Below are positions 17,209 to 26,578 of a stretch of DNA of 64,000 nucleotides, piece after piece. Source of the stretch: FEN-1297 sp964498065 (GTDB lineage Bacteria; Bacteroidota; Ignavibacteria; Ignavibacteriales; Ignavibacteriaceae); the NCBI GenBank assembly GCA_964498065.1, contig CAZCFZ010000002.1:1-64000 (forward strand), read 5' to 3'. Within the stretch, counting starts at the first letter, position 1; each line of letters begins with the position of its first letter. The position numbers and the translations under genes are program-made. The notes beneath the pieces were generated by a model. It had not been told where the DNA came from. It did no database searches and saw nothing but the letters and a program-made list of their open reading frames with translations.

Positions 17209-18093
17209 TTAAGTAAAAATAACAGTTCGATTATCGTAGACAAGGATCTTTCTCTGGATATGAAGCCATACTGCTCTCGATAATACTACTTTTTCAAGAT
17301 CACGTCCTTTTCTTATTAAATCATGAATTGAATCGACATGACTGACTCTAACCACGTCCTGTTCAACAATAGGACCTGCATCAAGTTCCGCAGTAACATA
17401 ATGACTTGTCGAGCCGATAATTTTTACTCCCCTCTCATAAGCCGAATGATAAGGCTTTGAGCCGGGGAACGCCGGAAGGAAGGAATGATGTATATTTATG
17501 ATTTTGTTTTTATAACTAGAAACAAATTCGCTGCTTAATATTTGCATATATCTTGCAAGAACTATAAAATCGATTTTTTTCTCCTTCATCAATTCCAATT
17601 CAATTTTTTCATGTTCTGTTCTGGTAGCTTTGTTTACCGGAAACACTTTAAAATCTACTCCGAATTTTTCAGCAACGGGTCTTAGCTTTTCGTGGTTGCT
17701 GATGATTAAAGGAATTTCAACATTCCATTCGCCGGAGTAACACCTGGAAATTATATCGTACAAACAGTGTGAATACTCGGAGACGAAAACAGCCATCTTT
17801 TGTTTTTCATCCGAGAAAAACAATTTCCATGTCATCTCGAATTTCCTGCCTATATTTTTATCAAACTCACCACCGATTAATTTATCCTCAATTGCAAAGG
17901 TGTCTACTTCCCATTCAATCCTCATAAAAAAAACTTTTTTCTCCATATCAACATGCTGATCCAGGTAAATTATATTACCGTTATTTTTCCCTATAAAATC
18001 CGTAACCGACGCTACTAATCCTTTTCTATCGGGACAATGAATAAGCAATATTGCAGATCGAGTTTTATCTTTTAAAGTCTGTAAATTATCCAT
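17209..18093 (-). CDS. purU: Formyltetrahydrofolate deformylase
   Basis: A 294-residue cytoplasmic enzyme hydrolysing 10-formyltetrahydrofolate to formate and tetrahydrofolate, which supplies formate for purine synthesis and balances one-carbon pools. Residues about 14-90 form an ACT domain (LLIHCPDRKGLVASVTDF). Residues about 100-290 are the formyl-transferase fold with the catalytic N200 and H202 in NIHHSFLPAF and D238 in ELDAGP. Full length for the family. It is the last gene of a probable minus-strand run after an aldo/keto reductase, 39 bases apart. Confidence 0.95.
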   Translation of the reverse strand: MDNLQTLKDKTRSAILLIHCPDRKGLVASVTDFIGKNNGNIIYLDQHVDMEKKVFFMRIEWEVDTFAIEDKLIGGEFDKNIGRKFEMTWKLFFSDEKQKMAVFVSEYSHCLYDIISRCYSGEWNVEIPLIISNHEKLRPVAEKFGVDFKVFPVNKATRTEHEKIELELMKEKKIDFIVLARYMQILSSEFVSSYKNKIINIHHSFLPAFPGSKPYHSAYERGVKIIGSTSHYVTAELDAGPIVEQDVVRVSHVDSIHDLIRKGRDLEKVVLSRAVWLHIQRKILVYDNRTVIFT

Positions 18094-18132
18094 AAATAAT
18101 TCAACCGTAATTTAGTGTGCAAATAACTTTAT

Positions 18133-19011
18133 TTATATCTGTCCGATCCATCCCGTATCGTTTTTTCTAAAAGCATTTCTAATTTCATTATAAATTTCAT
18201 CCGGCAGAGGGCCTTTATTCAAAACTTCCAGGTTGCTTTTTAAATGATCGATATTGGAGGTACCTGCTATTATTGTATCGACTCCAAAAGTATAGGCCGC
18301 AAACCTAATAGCAGCCTCATTCCAGTCCATCCCTAAGTCAAGGTTCATTTCTTTCCATCTAACCCAATATTCTTCACAGTATTCTCCGAACGGCTTTTCA
18401 TCATAAATCCAGGGAGTATTTGCAAGAGGACGTTTTGCAATAACTCCGATTCCCTTTTCCTTCGCCAAAGGAAGGATAGTATCAATATTTCTCTGATCGG
18501 TTATATTTAATGAAGTCTGTATGCTTCCAAAAAATCCGGAATCAACTGCGAATTTCAATTCTTCATTTTCTCCCGAATATGCAGCAACACGAACCTTACC
18601 GTCTTCAACAGTTTTATTCAAAGCGTCAATTACTTCACTATTTTTTAACGTGTCCAGAGTACATGAATGAAGATGAACTATATCAATGTAATCTGTTTTC
18701 ATAATTCGGAGGGCCTCGTCAATCCCTACTATAATACAGTCGTAAGTCCAATCCTTAAAACCAGGGATCCTATAACCGACTTTTGTCGATAGAATATATT
18801 CATTTCTTCTATGTGAAATATATTTCCCGATTCGTTCTTCGGATAAGCCGTATCCCCTTGCCGTGTCAATTAAATTTATTCCCAAATCAAGCACCGAATT
18901 AAGAAGTACGGAAACCTCATTTTCCGTTATTTTTTTACTTCCGATATGACCTGCACCGAAGCCAAGCACCGAAACCGACAGACCGCTTTTGCCAAAATTC
19001 CTTTTTTCCAT
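18133..19011 (-). CDS. Aldo/keto reductase
   Basis: A 292-residue TIM-barrel NAD(P)H-dependent oxidoreductase. The catalytic tetrad is visible as D49 and Y54 (LIDTARGYG), K77 (STKVGY) and H115 (DIVHLHS). The early GFGAGHIGS segment and a late GTSNIDHL nucleotide-binding segment fit the family. It resembles the galactose dehydrogenase-like subgroup, but the substrate cannot be assigned. It lies between a small secreted protein and purU on the minus strand with short gaps of 69 and 39 bases, so they may be co-transcribed. Confidence 0.9.
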   Translation of the reverse strand: MEKRNFGKSGLSVSVLGFGAGHIGSKKITENEVSVLLNSVLDLGINLIDTARGYGLSEERIGKYISHRRNEYILSTKVGYRIPGFKDWTYDCIIVGIDEALRIMKTDYIDIVHLHSCTLDTLKNSEVIDALNKTVEDGKVRVAAYSGENEELKFAVDSGFFGSIQTSLNITDQRNIDTILPLAKEKGIGVIAKRPLANTPWIYDEKPFGEYCEEYWVRWKEMNLDLGMDWNEAAIRFAAYTFGVDTIIAGTSNIDHLKSNLEVLNKGPLPDEIYNEIRNAFRKNDTGWIGQI

Positions 19012-19080
19012 ATTCCTTGATTAAGTTAAGAATCAATAGTTTAAAGATAACACCGATGAAGGATAATCGAAATAAAAAAA

Positions 19081-19650
19081 TTATTCCAATTGTATCAGGC
19101 TTTCCTTATAAAATTCTTCCACAGTTTTCCCTTCAACATAAATTACCGTAATAGTAATATCATCTTTAAATTTGGATGCATGCAGGCCTATAAATCCGTT
19201 TTTAAAAGACCAGTATAATTCCGGGCCGCGAAAACGGCCGTAATTATTTTCTTTTATCCAGACCGAAGAGGAATCGATATCAGGTCCTGCTTTCGTATCG
19301 GGCTCACCATACTGTTCAATTAAAAAATTTCTCAGCACTTTAAAATCTTTATGGAATGATGAATTCGGATTTATTGAATATAATCCGTCCACAAGTTTAT
19401 TATCCTTGAAGTTATAATCTATCCTTGCTTCAATTCCGGCTATTCTTCCCTTATAGCTCAAAGCTTCAATTCCGAAGCCTGAAAAGGACTGCAAATAGTA
19501 ATCTTTTACAACTGATTTAACTTTGTGTTTGGTAGCTCCCCAATCAACTCCCCTGAAGCCTTTCAACAGCTTGTTCTTATCCGATTTATTCTGCGGAAAA
19601 ATCGATGAAAAGGATAAAGAAATTAGAATTAGAGCAAATGCTAATTTCAT
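19081..19650 (-). CDS. Secreted protein of unknown function
   Basis: A 189-residue protein with an N-terminal signal peptide (LAFALILISLSFSSIF) cleaved near residue 20. The body begins GFRGVDWGATKHKVK, a form often seen at the start of small periplasmic domains with alternating beta strands. I do not recognise a catalytic motif. It has few cysteines and no membrane segment after the signal. It is first in a possible minus-strand run with the aldo/keto reductase and purU. An AGG site precedes the ATG. Confidence 0.7.
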   Translation of the reverse strand: MKLAFALILISLSFSSIFPQNKSDKNKLLKGFRGVDWGATKHKVKSVVKDYYLQSFSGFGIEALSYKGRIAGIEARIDYNFKDNKLVDGLYSINPNSSFHKDFKVLRNFLIEQYGEPDTKAGPDIDSSSVWIKENNYGRFRGPELYWSFKNGFIGLHASKFKDDITITVIYVEGKTVEEFYKESLIQLE

Positions 19651-19773
19651 TTCTTTAGACCTAATTTTTATTTAAGAGAAATCTAATAAAAAATGAGGAA
19701 TAGTGAAATTTAATTATATCTACTAATTTATATTGCATAATAACTTATTAGTACAGTTCTTGCTCTTAATTAT

Positions 19774-19825
19774 AATCTTAATCTCTAATTACAACCAGTT
19801 TAAGAGTGAGATCAAGATTAAGATT
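19774..19825. repeat. Inverted repeat between genes
   Basis: AATCTTAATCT at 19774-19784 and its exact complement AGATTAAGATT at 19815-19825 form an 11-base perfect inverted repeat with a 30-base loop. The unit GATTAAG is repeated again just after. It lies upstream of the secreted protein and downstream of the AEC transporter, both on the minus strand. There is no T tract, so it is not a clear terminator. Confidence 0.4.
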
Positions 19826-19858
19826 CGGATTAAGAAAATGTGTCAAACGATTTCCCTA

Positions 19859-20803
19859 TTAAATCAACCCTGCAGTTTTTAGTATGAACAATCCCAATGT
19901 AATTGTAACCACTGAACCGAGAGTGGTAGCTAAAACAATATTTCCCGCAAGCTTTCCGTTGGAGCCCATCGCTTCAGCCATAATATAACTGACAACTGCA
20001 GTGGGGCATGCGAACAAAACAAAAATAATCGCCAGGTCATCCCCCTTATATCCAAGTAAAACTGCTCCGTAAGTTACCAGCGCCGGGAAAATAATTATTT
20101 TAAGTAAAGTAGAATAGAAAGCCAGTAAGGAAGCTTTTTTAATATCTTTAAAATTCAATGTTGCACCGATATTAATTAATGCTAACGGAAGAGCGATATC
20201 TGCTATATATCTTCCGGTTTCTAAAAATACAGGATGAATTGGAATTTTAAAAAAAGCGAATGGCAGAGAAATAAGAACAGCAAGTATCAAGGGATTCTTT
20301 ATTATCTCCTGCAAGGTTGAATTTAAATTTAGTCGTTTCTCTTTCCTTAGCGGCACAGTTAATGCAATAACAGCTAAAGTATTATATAGCGGAATCATAA
20401 AGACCAGAAAAAGTGAAGCTTTTCCAAAGCCCAATTTCCCTACTAAACCGGATAAGATTGCAAGACCGACAATTGCATAATTACTTCTAAAGCTGCCTTG
20501 AATAAATACGCCCCTATCCTTTCCGTCATGAATAAAAAGCGGAGAAACAAACCAGGTTACGAAAAATGCAAAAAGCGTCCCTAAATAAATATAACCTATC
20601 TGGCCAATCTCAAAGACTTTACTAAAATCGAGGTTATACAATTCAAGAAAAATTAATGCAGGAAGTGCAATAGAAAAAACTATCTTTGAAGAAATGTTTA
20701 TGAAGTTGTCATTCATTAAACCGATTACTTTCAGCAGATATCCGACTGCAACAATTAAAAAGACGGGAGCAACAATTCCAAAAGTAAAGACAAGGTTTTC
20801 CAT
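19859..20803 (-). CDS. AEC-family transporter (auxin efflux carrier type)
   Basis: A 314-residue inner-membrane protein with about ten hydrophobic segments in two similar halves, as in the AEC family, and the conserved small-residue segments typical of these carriers (NYAIVGLAIL in the first half, CPTAVVSYIMAE in the second). Relatives move malate, malonate or other small organic anions; the substrate is not evident here. No ribosome site is seen before the ATG. The gene stands alone, with a 541-base gene-free region upstream. Confidence 0.85.
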   Translation of the reverse strand: MENLVFTFGIVAPVFLIVAVGYLLKVIGLMNDNFINISSKIVFSIALPALIFLELYNLDFSKVFEIGQIGYIYLGTLFAFFVTWFVSPLFIHDGKDRGVFIQGSFRSNYAIVGLAILSGLVGKLGFGKASLFLVFMIPLYNTLAVIALTVPLRKEKRLNLNSTLQEIIKNPLILAVLISLPFAFFKIPIHPVFLETGRYIADIALPLALINIGATLNFKDIKKASLLAFYSTLLKIIIFPALVTYGAVLLGYKGDDLAIIFVLFACPTAVVSYIMAEAMGSNGKLAGNIVLATTLGSVVTITLGLFILKTAGLI

Positions 20804-21344
20804 AATGAATTAAAACAAATTATCTGAAATCTTTATAATGTAAAGATATAATAAGCATAATAATATTAGAATAGCTAATACAAAATTTATAATGACTTTA
20901 ACTAAAAATATTTTTAAGTTTCATTATTCAAATACGGGGACTCTATAAAAATGTTGGGAGATTGTAACCACACTCAGACATACATGAAAACAGACTTAAA
21001 TTGATATAACTATTTGTCAATTAGGATAGATTTTTAGGAAATATCTTTAAATATCCTAAATAACACTATTTTATATGAATTGGAATATAGATACTGAACC
21101 GTCTTAGACGAATGCACCTATAAGACTTATTTTCCAATTTATTTAAATCAATAAAGCATAGCTCTTAAGCTTTATATATTATTTTATTTATCCACTTTAT
21201 AAATTAAGTAAAATATAAGCTTGCTAAGAGTAATTTTATTCGTTGTTTTTATAGGAAATACACAATTAAAATATTTGGGAACATGTAGAATATTCTTTGC
21301 CAACAACCAATACTTGTATTTGGGAAGTAAAAAAGGAGGGCTCC
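20804..21344. other. Gene-free stretch
   Basis: This 541-base AT-rich region lies between the AEC transporter and the T9SS protease and serves as upstream DNA for both. TTTAGGA at 21033-21039 and TCCTAAA at 21054-21060 form a 7-base inverted repeat. No gene or clear promoter was found. Confidence 0.4.
21332..21340 (+). promoter_or_regulatory. Ribosome binding site deciding the C1 protease start
   Basis: AAAGGAGGG lies 4 bases before ATG 21345. An in-frame TTG upstream at 21297 has no such site and would bury the signal peptide, so ATG 21345 is the start. Confidence 0.85.
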
Positions 21345-23045
21345 ATGTTTTTTAAAATCAGTTTTACGGTTATTATCTTTATTCTTGTATTTTTAGGGCA
21401 AGTATTCGCTCAATCATCAATAAATTACGCACCTTTAAACCCGGCTTTTGTAAAATATCAAAAAACCTCTCTTGCAAAAAGAAAATCATCCGGTTACATA
21501 CCGGTCCCTGTTCTGCCCCGTTCTGGAATACCAAAGACATATCGTTATGATGACAGTTTGCCTTCGGAATATGATATGCGAAAGAAAGGTTGGATGACGC
21601 CAGTGAAAAATCAGAAACAATCACCACTATGCTGGGCTTATTCCGTGGATGGTGCTCTTGAGTCGCAAGCAAAACAATTAGGACTAGGAGATTCTGATTT
21701 TTCCGAGAGCCATATGTATAACTACCAAACCTCAAATTTTTATACCCAGGGAGGGAATTATCAACAGACAGATTCTTATTTGTCCTCATATATTGGGCCC
21801 GTTTCTGAAGAAGATTTGGTGCAACTTTATAATTTCGCCCATAGTGTTGCAGTAACTTTCGAATCAGCAGGAAGCGCAGGTAATGCAAAATCTATACATG
21901 CGGTTTCAAAAATAATAGACCAGACAGATACTTTGCGCAATATGATTAAACATATTATCTACAATACCGGTGCCGTTGCTACAACCTTATATTTCGGCAA
22001 CGAGTATTATGATGCCGGGAATTACACGTATTATTGCGATAGCAGCAGCAAAAAAGTAAATCACGGCGTTGTGCTGGTGGGATGGAACGATACTATGAAA
22101 ACTGCTGCTTTAGGACCGGGCGCATGGATTGCGAGAAACAGCTGGGGAAAGAGTTGGGGAGACAGCGGCTATTTTTATCTTTCATATTCCGACAGCTTAG
22201 CCTTGCACGGTGAGAACTATATATGGCCCGATATAGTTGATTATAATGAAGATTCTTATTTATACATGAATGATCAGTTGGGCGGTATATCATGTCTGGG
22301 ATATAAAAATAAAACTTATGCGTACGGACTGGCAAAATTTGAAACCGTAAGTAATTTACCCATTACAAAAATTATGACGTGGACAAAGGAGGGTGATTCA
22401 AAAGTTTCGATAAGGATTTATGATAAATTTGACGGTACAAATCTTATCGGTTTGTTAGGAGAATCGCTGAATAATTACCGTGAATATGCCGGATATTTTA
22501 TGTTGGATATACCTGCGCCTATTTATTTATCCTCGGGAGATGATTTTTATGTTGAAGTAAAATATGAATACCCGGATACTTTGCTGCTTCCCGTGCCTTG
22601 TGAATTATCAATAAAAGATTATTGTGATCCTTTCATTCAAACGGGTAAATATTGGATAAGCTTAGAAGGTAAAAGTTGGCTGCCATTAGGAGCCGGTACC
22701 GACTATTTAGTGAATCTTTCAATAAGAGCTTATGCCGAACCTGTCAAAACAGAATTTGTTGAAGAGTCGAAAAATTCTTCACTTAATTTTACTTTATCTC
22801 AGAATTATCCAAACCCATTTAATCCTTCGACTACGATAAATTACCAGGTTCCCGTTTACAGCCATGTAAAAATAACCTTATTCAATATACTAGGTAAGGA
22901 AATCAAAACTATTGTTGATGAAAATAAACCGGGGGGAAGCTATTCGGTGGGCCTAGATGCAGACCACCTCGCAAGCGGTATTTATTATTATCGAATGACC
23001 GCCGGAAATTTTACTCAAACAAAAAAATTAATTTTGTTGAAGTAA
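21345..23045 (+). CDS. Papain-family (C1) cysteine protease with T9SS sorting domain
   Basis: A 566-residue secreted protein. A signal peptide (residues 1-23, ending VFAQ) is followed by a C1 peptidase domain with the catalytic set C96 (SPLCWAYS), H240 (NHGVVLVGW) and N265 (RNSWGKSWGDSG). After a beta-rich lectin-like middle part, the last ~85 residues form the type IX secretion C-terminal domain: QNYPNPFNPST, then NILGKEI, then SGIYYYRM and a lysine-rich end. The protein should cross the outer membrane through the T9SS and be released or anchored. It is likely to degrade extracellular protein. Confidence 0.92.
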   Translation: MFFKISFTVIIFILVFLGQVFAQSSINYAPLNPAFVKYQKTSLAKRKSSGYIPVPVLPRSGIPKTYRYDDSLPSEYDMRKKGWMTPVKNQKQSPLCWAYSVDGALESQAKQLGLGDSDFSESHMYNYQTSNFYTQGGNYQQTDSYLSSYIGPVSEEDLVQLYNFAHSVAVTFESAGSAGNAKSIHAVSKIIDQTDTLRNMIKHIIYNTGAVATTLYFGNEYYDAGNYTYYCDSSSKKVNHGVVLVGWNDTMKTAALGPGAWIARNSWGKSWGDSGYFYLSYSDSLALHGENYIWPDIVDYNEDSYLYMNDQLGGISCLGYKNKTYAYGLAKFETVSNLPITKIMTWTKEGDSKVSIRIYDKFDGTNLIGLLGESLNNYREYAGYFMLDIPAPIYLSSGDDFYVEVKYEYPDTLLLPVPCELSIKDYCDPFIQTGKYWISLEGKSWLPLGAGTDYLVNLSIRAYAEPVKTEFVEESKNSSLNFTLSQNYPNPFNPSTTINYQVPVYSHVKITLFNILGKEIKTIVDENKPGGSYSVGLDADHLASGIYYYRMTAGNFTQTKKLILLK

Positions 23046-23076
23046 AAGAGATATTTATCAAGCCGTTCTAACCAAC

Positions 23077-23116
23077 AGCCCGCCTTCGATGAAAACTCGA
23101 TCGGTGGGCTTTTTTA
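23077..23116 (+). terminator. Rho-independent terminator after the C1 protease
   Basis: AGCCCGCC at 23077-23084 pairs with GGTGGGCT at 23103-23110 (one G-U pair) and is followed by a run of six T residues. It lies 31 bases after the protease stop codon. Confidence 0.85.
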
Positions 23117-23361
23117 TGCGCTTGTAAGATCCGGTAGTCTCAATTGGCTCTAAGGAGCGACGTATACTTTTATCCAAGACAGTTCGGTTCATTTACAGGA
23201 ACAAAAACTTATTTAATTGCGTAGATATAATTGTTTTAAACTAGTTATATGGAAAGATGAACTTACATTGTAATATAGAAATTGCCTAACACAACCCGCT
23301 ATGTTAAAAGCCATAGTTAAATAATTATCGGTAGAATTTATTCTGAATAAAATTTTTTAAC

Positions 23362-25458
23362 CTAATTTCCGTATTCACCGAACCGGTTAATAATTTCTTT
23401 CAAACCTTTCGGGTCGCCGATAATTGTCAGCCTGTCCCCTTCTTCAAAAATACTATTTCCTTTTGGAATTATAGTCTGCCCGCTGCGGTGCATTAATGCT
23501 ACAAGACAGCCTTCAGGAAAATTTATTTCTTTTAATGCTTTGCCGATCATTGTACTTGTTTTTTTATCGCTTTCCACAATTAACGAAAGCGATCTGTCGT
23601 CATGAAGAAGCGATTCTTTTAGTTCCTGTTCATTGCGTGCAATCTTCCATTCATCCGCAAAGCTTTCATCATCTACCCTGCCGGCAATTTGCGCAAGTAT
23701 GCGGAGATGCTGCGTGGGATTTTCTTCAGGGCTGACGAGAAAGAACAATGCATGAACCGTATGCTCTTCATCAAGATGATTTGTAAGCGGTCCGTTTACG
23801 GTAATGTGTACCCCGCCTTTTGATCTGACCAAAACCATTTCCGGCTGTTCGAGTCCTTGTATTCTTAAATGCGGCAGCGCTATTCCGTGAGTTACAGGCG
23901 TCATTCCTATTCTTGTTCCCTCCATAAATTGAGCTTTAATTTCATCGGGAGAAAACGGGACTAGGCTGGATAACCAGACAGAAGCTTTCTCTGCAATATC
24001 TTCAAACTCTGCTGCTTCTTCCATATCAATTACCAGGCTTCTAGTAACAATTTCATCGTAAGGATCTTCCTCACGCAATCCTTTTTCTTTTAATATTCCG
24101 CGAAGTTCCGTATCCAGACCGTGATATCTTGATCTTCCCAATCTTTCAAATACATGGTAAATAGCGCCTGAACGTTTTACTTTATCTTTAGCATATAAAC
24201 CATACCATAAAACGCCGGCCAAAATAAGTCCTGATGAAAAACCAATCGGAAGAATTCCCATTTCAATTATTAAAAAAAGCGGAGCTATTAAACCTACAAC
24301 CTGCATCCACGGGTAAAGCGGGGAATGGTAACCCGGATCGTACGAAGCCAGTTTGCTTTCCCGCATAACAATAACTCCGAGACAAACCAACGCGAACATC
24401 AGCAGTTGAAATGCACTTGCAAGCTTTGCAATTTTCATAGGATCAAGAAAGACAAGAATTAAAATGATAGTACAAACAGTGGTTATAATAGAAATGTAAG
24501 GAATACCCTTTTTACTTAATCTCTGGAAAAAATGCGGCATTAAATAATCCCTGCTCATCGCAAAAGGATAGCGCGATGCACTCATTGTCCCGGCATTTGA
24601 TACGGAAATAAAGGCAACAAGCGCTGCAATAGTTAAAATAACAACTCCCGTTCCTCCGAACATCCCTTTTGCAGCAGAGGCCACCGGCGTTAAATCTCCC
24701 TTAAATATATTCATCGGAACAATGCCGACCATAACGAATGTGCCCAAAGTGTAAATTAAAAAAGTTACGCCTATCGATAAGAAAATTCCCAGCGGAAGAT
24801 TCCTTTCGGGATTTTTAATTTCTTCGGAAAGGCTTGCGACTTTTGTTATCCCGATATAACTTATATAAACCAGCCCGGTAGTAGAAAATATTTTTGCGAA
24901 CCCGGGATTAAAGAATCCCTTAAAATTATTTATATTAATTTTAGTAACGCCTTCGCCGATAAACGCAAAAAGAACCGTCAATAAAATTACCACAAGTATA
25001 ATTTGAAACTTACCCGTTCCTTTTACACTGAATAAATTCAGAATGCCGAGAAGAACTGCAACGGAAACCGCAATCGGTACAATCGAAATTTCCGAAAAGA
25101 AAAGAGATAGATATGCGCCCATTCCGATGAGAGCAAAAGCAACTTTTAAGATAAGCGCCAGCCATGTACCGAGCCCGCCTATGGTTCCCATAAGCGGTCC
25201 AAGTGTACGGTCGAGGAAAAAGTATACTCCGCCTGCCCTGGGCATAGCGGTTGCCAGCTCGGCAATGCTGAACATTGCGGGAATCAAAGGTATTGCCGCC
25301 AGTAAATACGAAAGCACCAGTGCAGGACCGGCATCAACAGCAGCTAATCCGGGCAAAAGGAAAAAGCCGCCGCTGAGCGTAGTGCCAGTGGAAATTGCGA
25401 ATACGTCAAAAAGATTTAATTCTTTTTTTAAGTGTTTAGTTTTTTTTGTTTGAAACAT
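23362..25458 (-). CDS. Amino acid permease (APC) fused to PTS EIIA-like and TrkA-C domains
   Basis: A 698-residue protein. Residues about 15-425 are an APC-superfamily permease with some twelve membrane segments, the family start GTTLSGGFFLLPG and the SEEIKNPERN loop. Residues about 465-620 resemble a PTS EIIA type 2 (nitrogen-type) domain with HGIALPH, whose H530 matches the phosphorylated histidine. Residues about 630-695 match a TrkA-C/RCK-C ligand-binding domain (EEGDRLTIIGD). So uptake may be controlled by phosphorylation and by a small ligand. The gene starts 5 bases after the desaturase stop, indicating an operon. The exact amino acid is unknown. Confidence 0.88.
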   Translation of the reverse strand: MFQTKKTKHLKKELNLFDVFAISTGTTLSGGFFLLPGLAAVDAGPALVLSYLLAAIPLIPAMFSIAELATAMPRAGGVYFFLDRTLGPLMGTIGGLGTWLALILKVAFALIGMGAYLSLFFSEISIVPIAVSVAVLLGILNLFSVKGTGKFQIILVVILLTVLFAFIGEGVTKININNFKGFFNPGFAKIFSTTGLVYISYIGITKVASLSEEIKNPERNLPLGIFLSIGVTFLIYTLGTFVMVGIVPMNIFKGDLTPVASAAKGMFGGTGVVILTIAALVAFISVSNAGTMSASRYPFAMSRDYLMPHFFQRLSKKGIPYISIITTVCTIILILVFLDPMKIAKLASAFQLLMFALVCLGVIVMRESKLASYDPGYHSPLYPWMQVVGLIAPLFLIIEMGILPIGFSSGLILAGVLWYGLYAKDKVKRSGAIYHVFERLGRSRYHGLDTELRGILKEKGLREEDPYDEIVTRSLVIDMEEAAEFEDIAEKASVWLSSLVPFSPDEIKAQFMEGTRIGMTPVTHGIALPHLRIQGLEQPEMVLVRSKGGVHITVNGPLTNHLDEEHTVHALFFLVSPEENPTQHLRILAQIAGRVDDESFADEWKIARNEQELKESLLHDDRSLSLIVESDKKTSTMIGKALKEINFPEGCLVALMHRSGQTIIPKGNSIFEEGDRLTIIGDPKGLKEIINRFGEYGN

Positions 25459-25463
25459 ATATT

Positions 25464-26438
25464 CTAAGTTTCTTGCTTAACTGCTGCCCCGCCCCTATTT
25501 TCCCTTATAATTCTTGTAAACAACGAAATCCTGGAATCAAAAATAAATCTTAGCCAAAGCTTAAACCATGATTTATGAAAAACAAGCGAATCGTACCATT
25601 CGGGTGCAGTCTTTTTAACCTCAGGTAATTTATTCCAGGGAATCGATGGAAAATCATGATGCTCATTATGAAAACCTACATTCAATGCTACAGTGTTCAA
25701 AGGGCCGTAATAGCTGTATGTTTCCTGAGGGTGATTAATTATATAATGCTCCTGAATCCATCTTGCACCTAACGGATGAAACCCGATTGAGAAGAAGAAT
25801 GAAAAGACCAAATAAAGAAAAGGCACCCAGCCGAAATAAATAATAACAACAGCATCGAACGCAAACACAACAATCATATTAAAAGCAGTCCAGCCGTTCA
25901 TAAATTTTATTTCTTTAAGCCGCGGAGGGCGGAGTCCTTGAAAAACCGGGAAAAAGAGTTCCCAAAAAATCTTGCCTAAAAAACCGCTTCCGATAAGCCT
26001 GGCTTCCCACCTGCTTGCAAGGTCGGCATCAAGATTATAATTGCCCTGGAAAGAATGATGCTTCAAATGATAGCTTCTAAAGGAAACCGAACTCGGAACG
26101 ATATTGGGAAGGTCGGCAATTATCCCCGCCAGCATATTCATATTTTTATGTTTGAAAATAAGATTATGCGCCGCTTCATGGACAAGTACAAAAAGACAAT
26201 GATTCGCAAATGCACCTGCAAAATAAGCAATAATTAATGCAAGCCACCATGCTTGATCCTTTAAAAGCACGGCAATGGTAATTTGCATTCCGACAACAAA
26301 AAGCAGGATTACAAAACTAAAAGGATTTCTCCCGATTAGTTCTCTAATTTCAGGATGCTTTTTTAAAATTTCCTTTGTCCGCGATTTATGAGGTTCCGGT
26401 GTATTCGAATAAATAAAATCTTTTTTATTTATTTCCAT
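25464..26438 (-). CDS. Fatty acid desaturase, sphingolipid delta-4-type
   Basis: A 324-residue inner-membrane di-iron enzyme. The three histidine boxes are complete: H87xxxH91 (HEAAH), H124xxH127H128 (HLKHH) and H257xxH260H261 (HNEHH). The short N-terminal segment (EPHKSRTKEILKKHPEI) and the region around GARWIQEHYI resemble dihydroceramide/sphingolipid delta-4 desaturases of the DES family. A GAGGTGG site lies before the ATG. It is followed after 5 bases by the fused permease, an unexpected pairing. Whether the substrate is a sphingolipid or another acyl lipid is not known. Confidence 0.88.
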   Translation of the reverse strand: MEINKKDFIYSNTPEPHKSRTKEILKKHPEIRELIGRNPFSFVILLFVVGMQITIAVLLKDQAWWLALIIAYFAGAFANHCLFVLVHEAAHNLIFKHKNMNMLAGIIADLPNIVPSSVSFRSYHLKHHSFQGNYNLDADLASRWEARLIGSGFLGKIFWELFFPVFQGLRPPRLKEIKFMNGWTAFNMIVVFAFDAVVIIYFGWVPFLYLVFSFFFSIGFHPLGARWIQEHYIINHPQETYSYYGPLNTVALNVGFHNEHHDFPSIPWNKLPEVKKTAPEWYDSLVFHKSWFKLWLRFIFDSRISLFTRIIRENRGGAAVKQET

Positions 26439-26522
26439 CGTCCACCTCGAAATAAAATTTATTTTTAATCTAACCTAATAAAGAAAATGATAAAAGTAAA
26501 AGGGATTAATATTAAGCAGGAA

Positions 26523-26574
26523 GGCGGTAAAATTTTAATAAAACTTATTATCTTTTCTTTTACCGCTTACGGAA
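26523..26574. repeat. Hairpin downstream of the CLC gene
   Basis: GCGGTAAAA near 26523 pairs with TTTTACCGC ending near 26574, a perfect 9-base stem with a long AT-rich loop. It sits just after the CLC stop codon on the minus strand. There is no T tract on either side, so a terminator role is only possible. Confidence 0.4.
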
Positions 26575-26578
26575 TATT

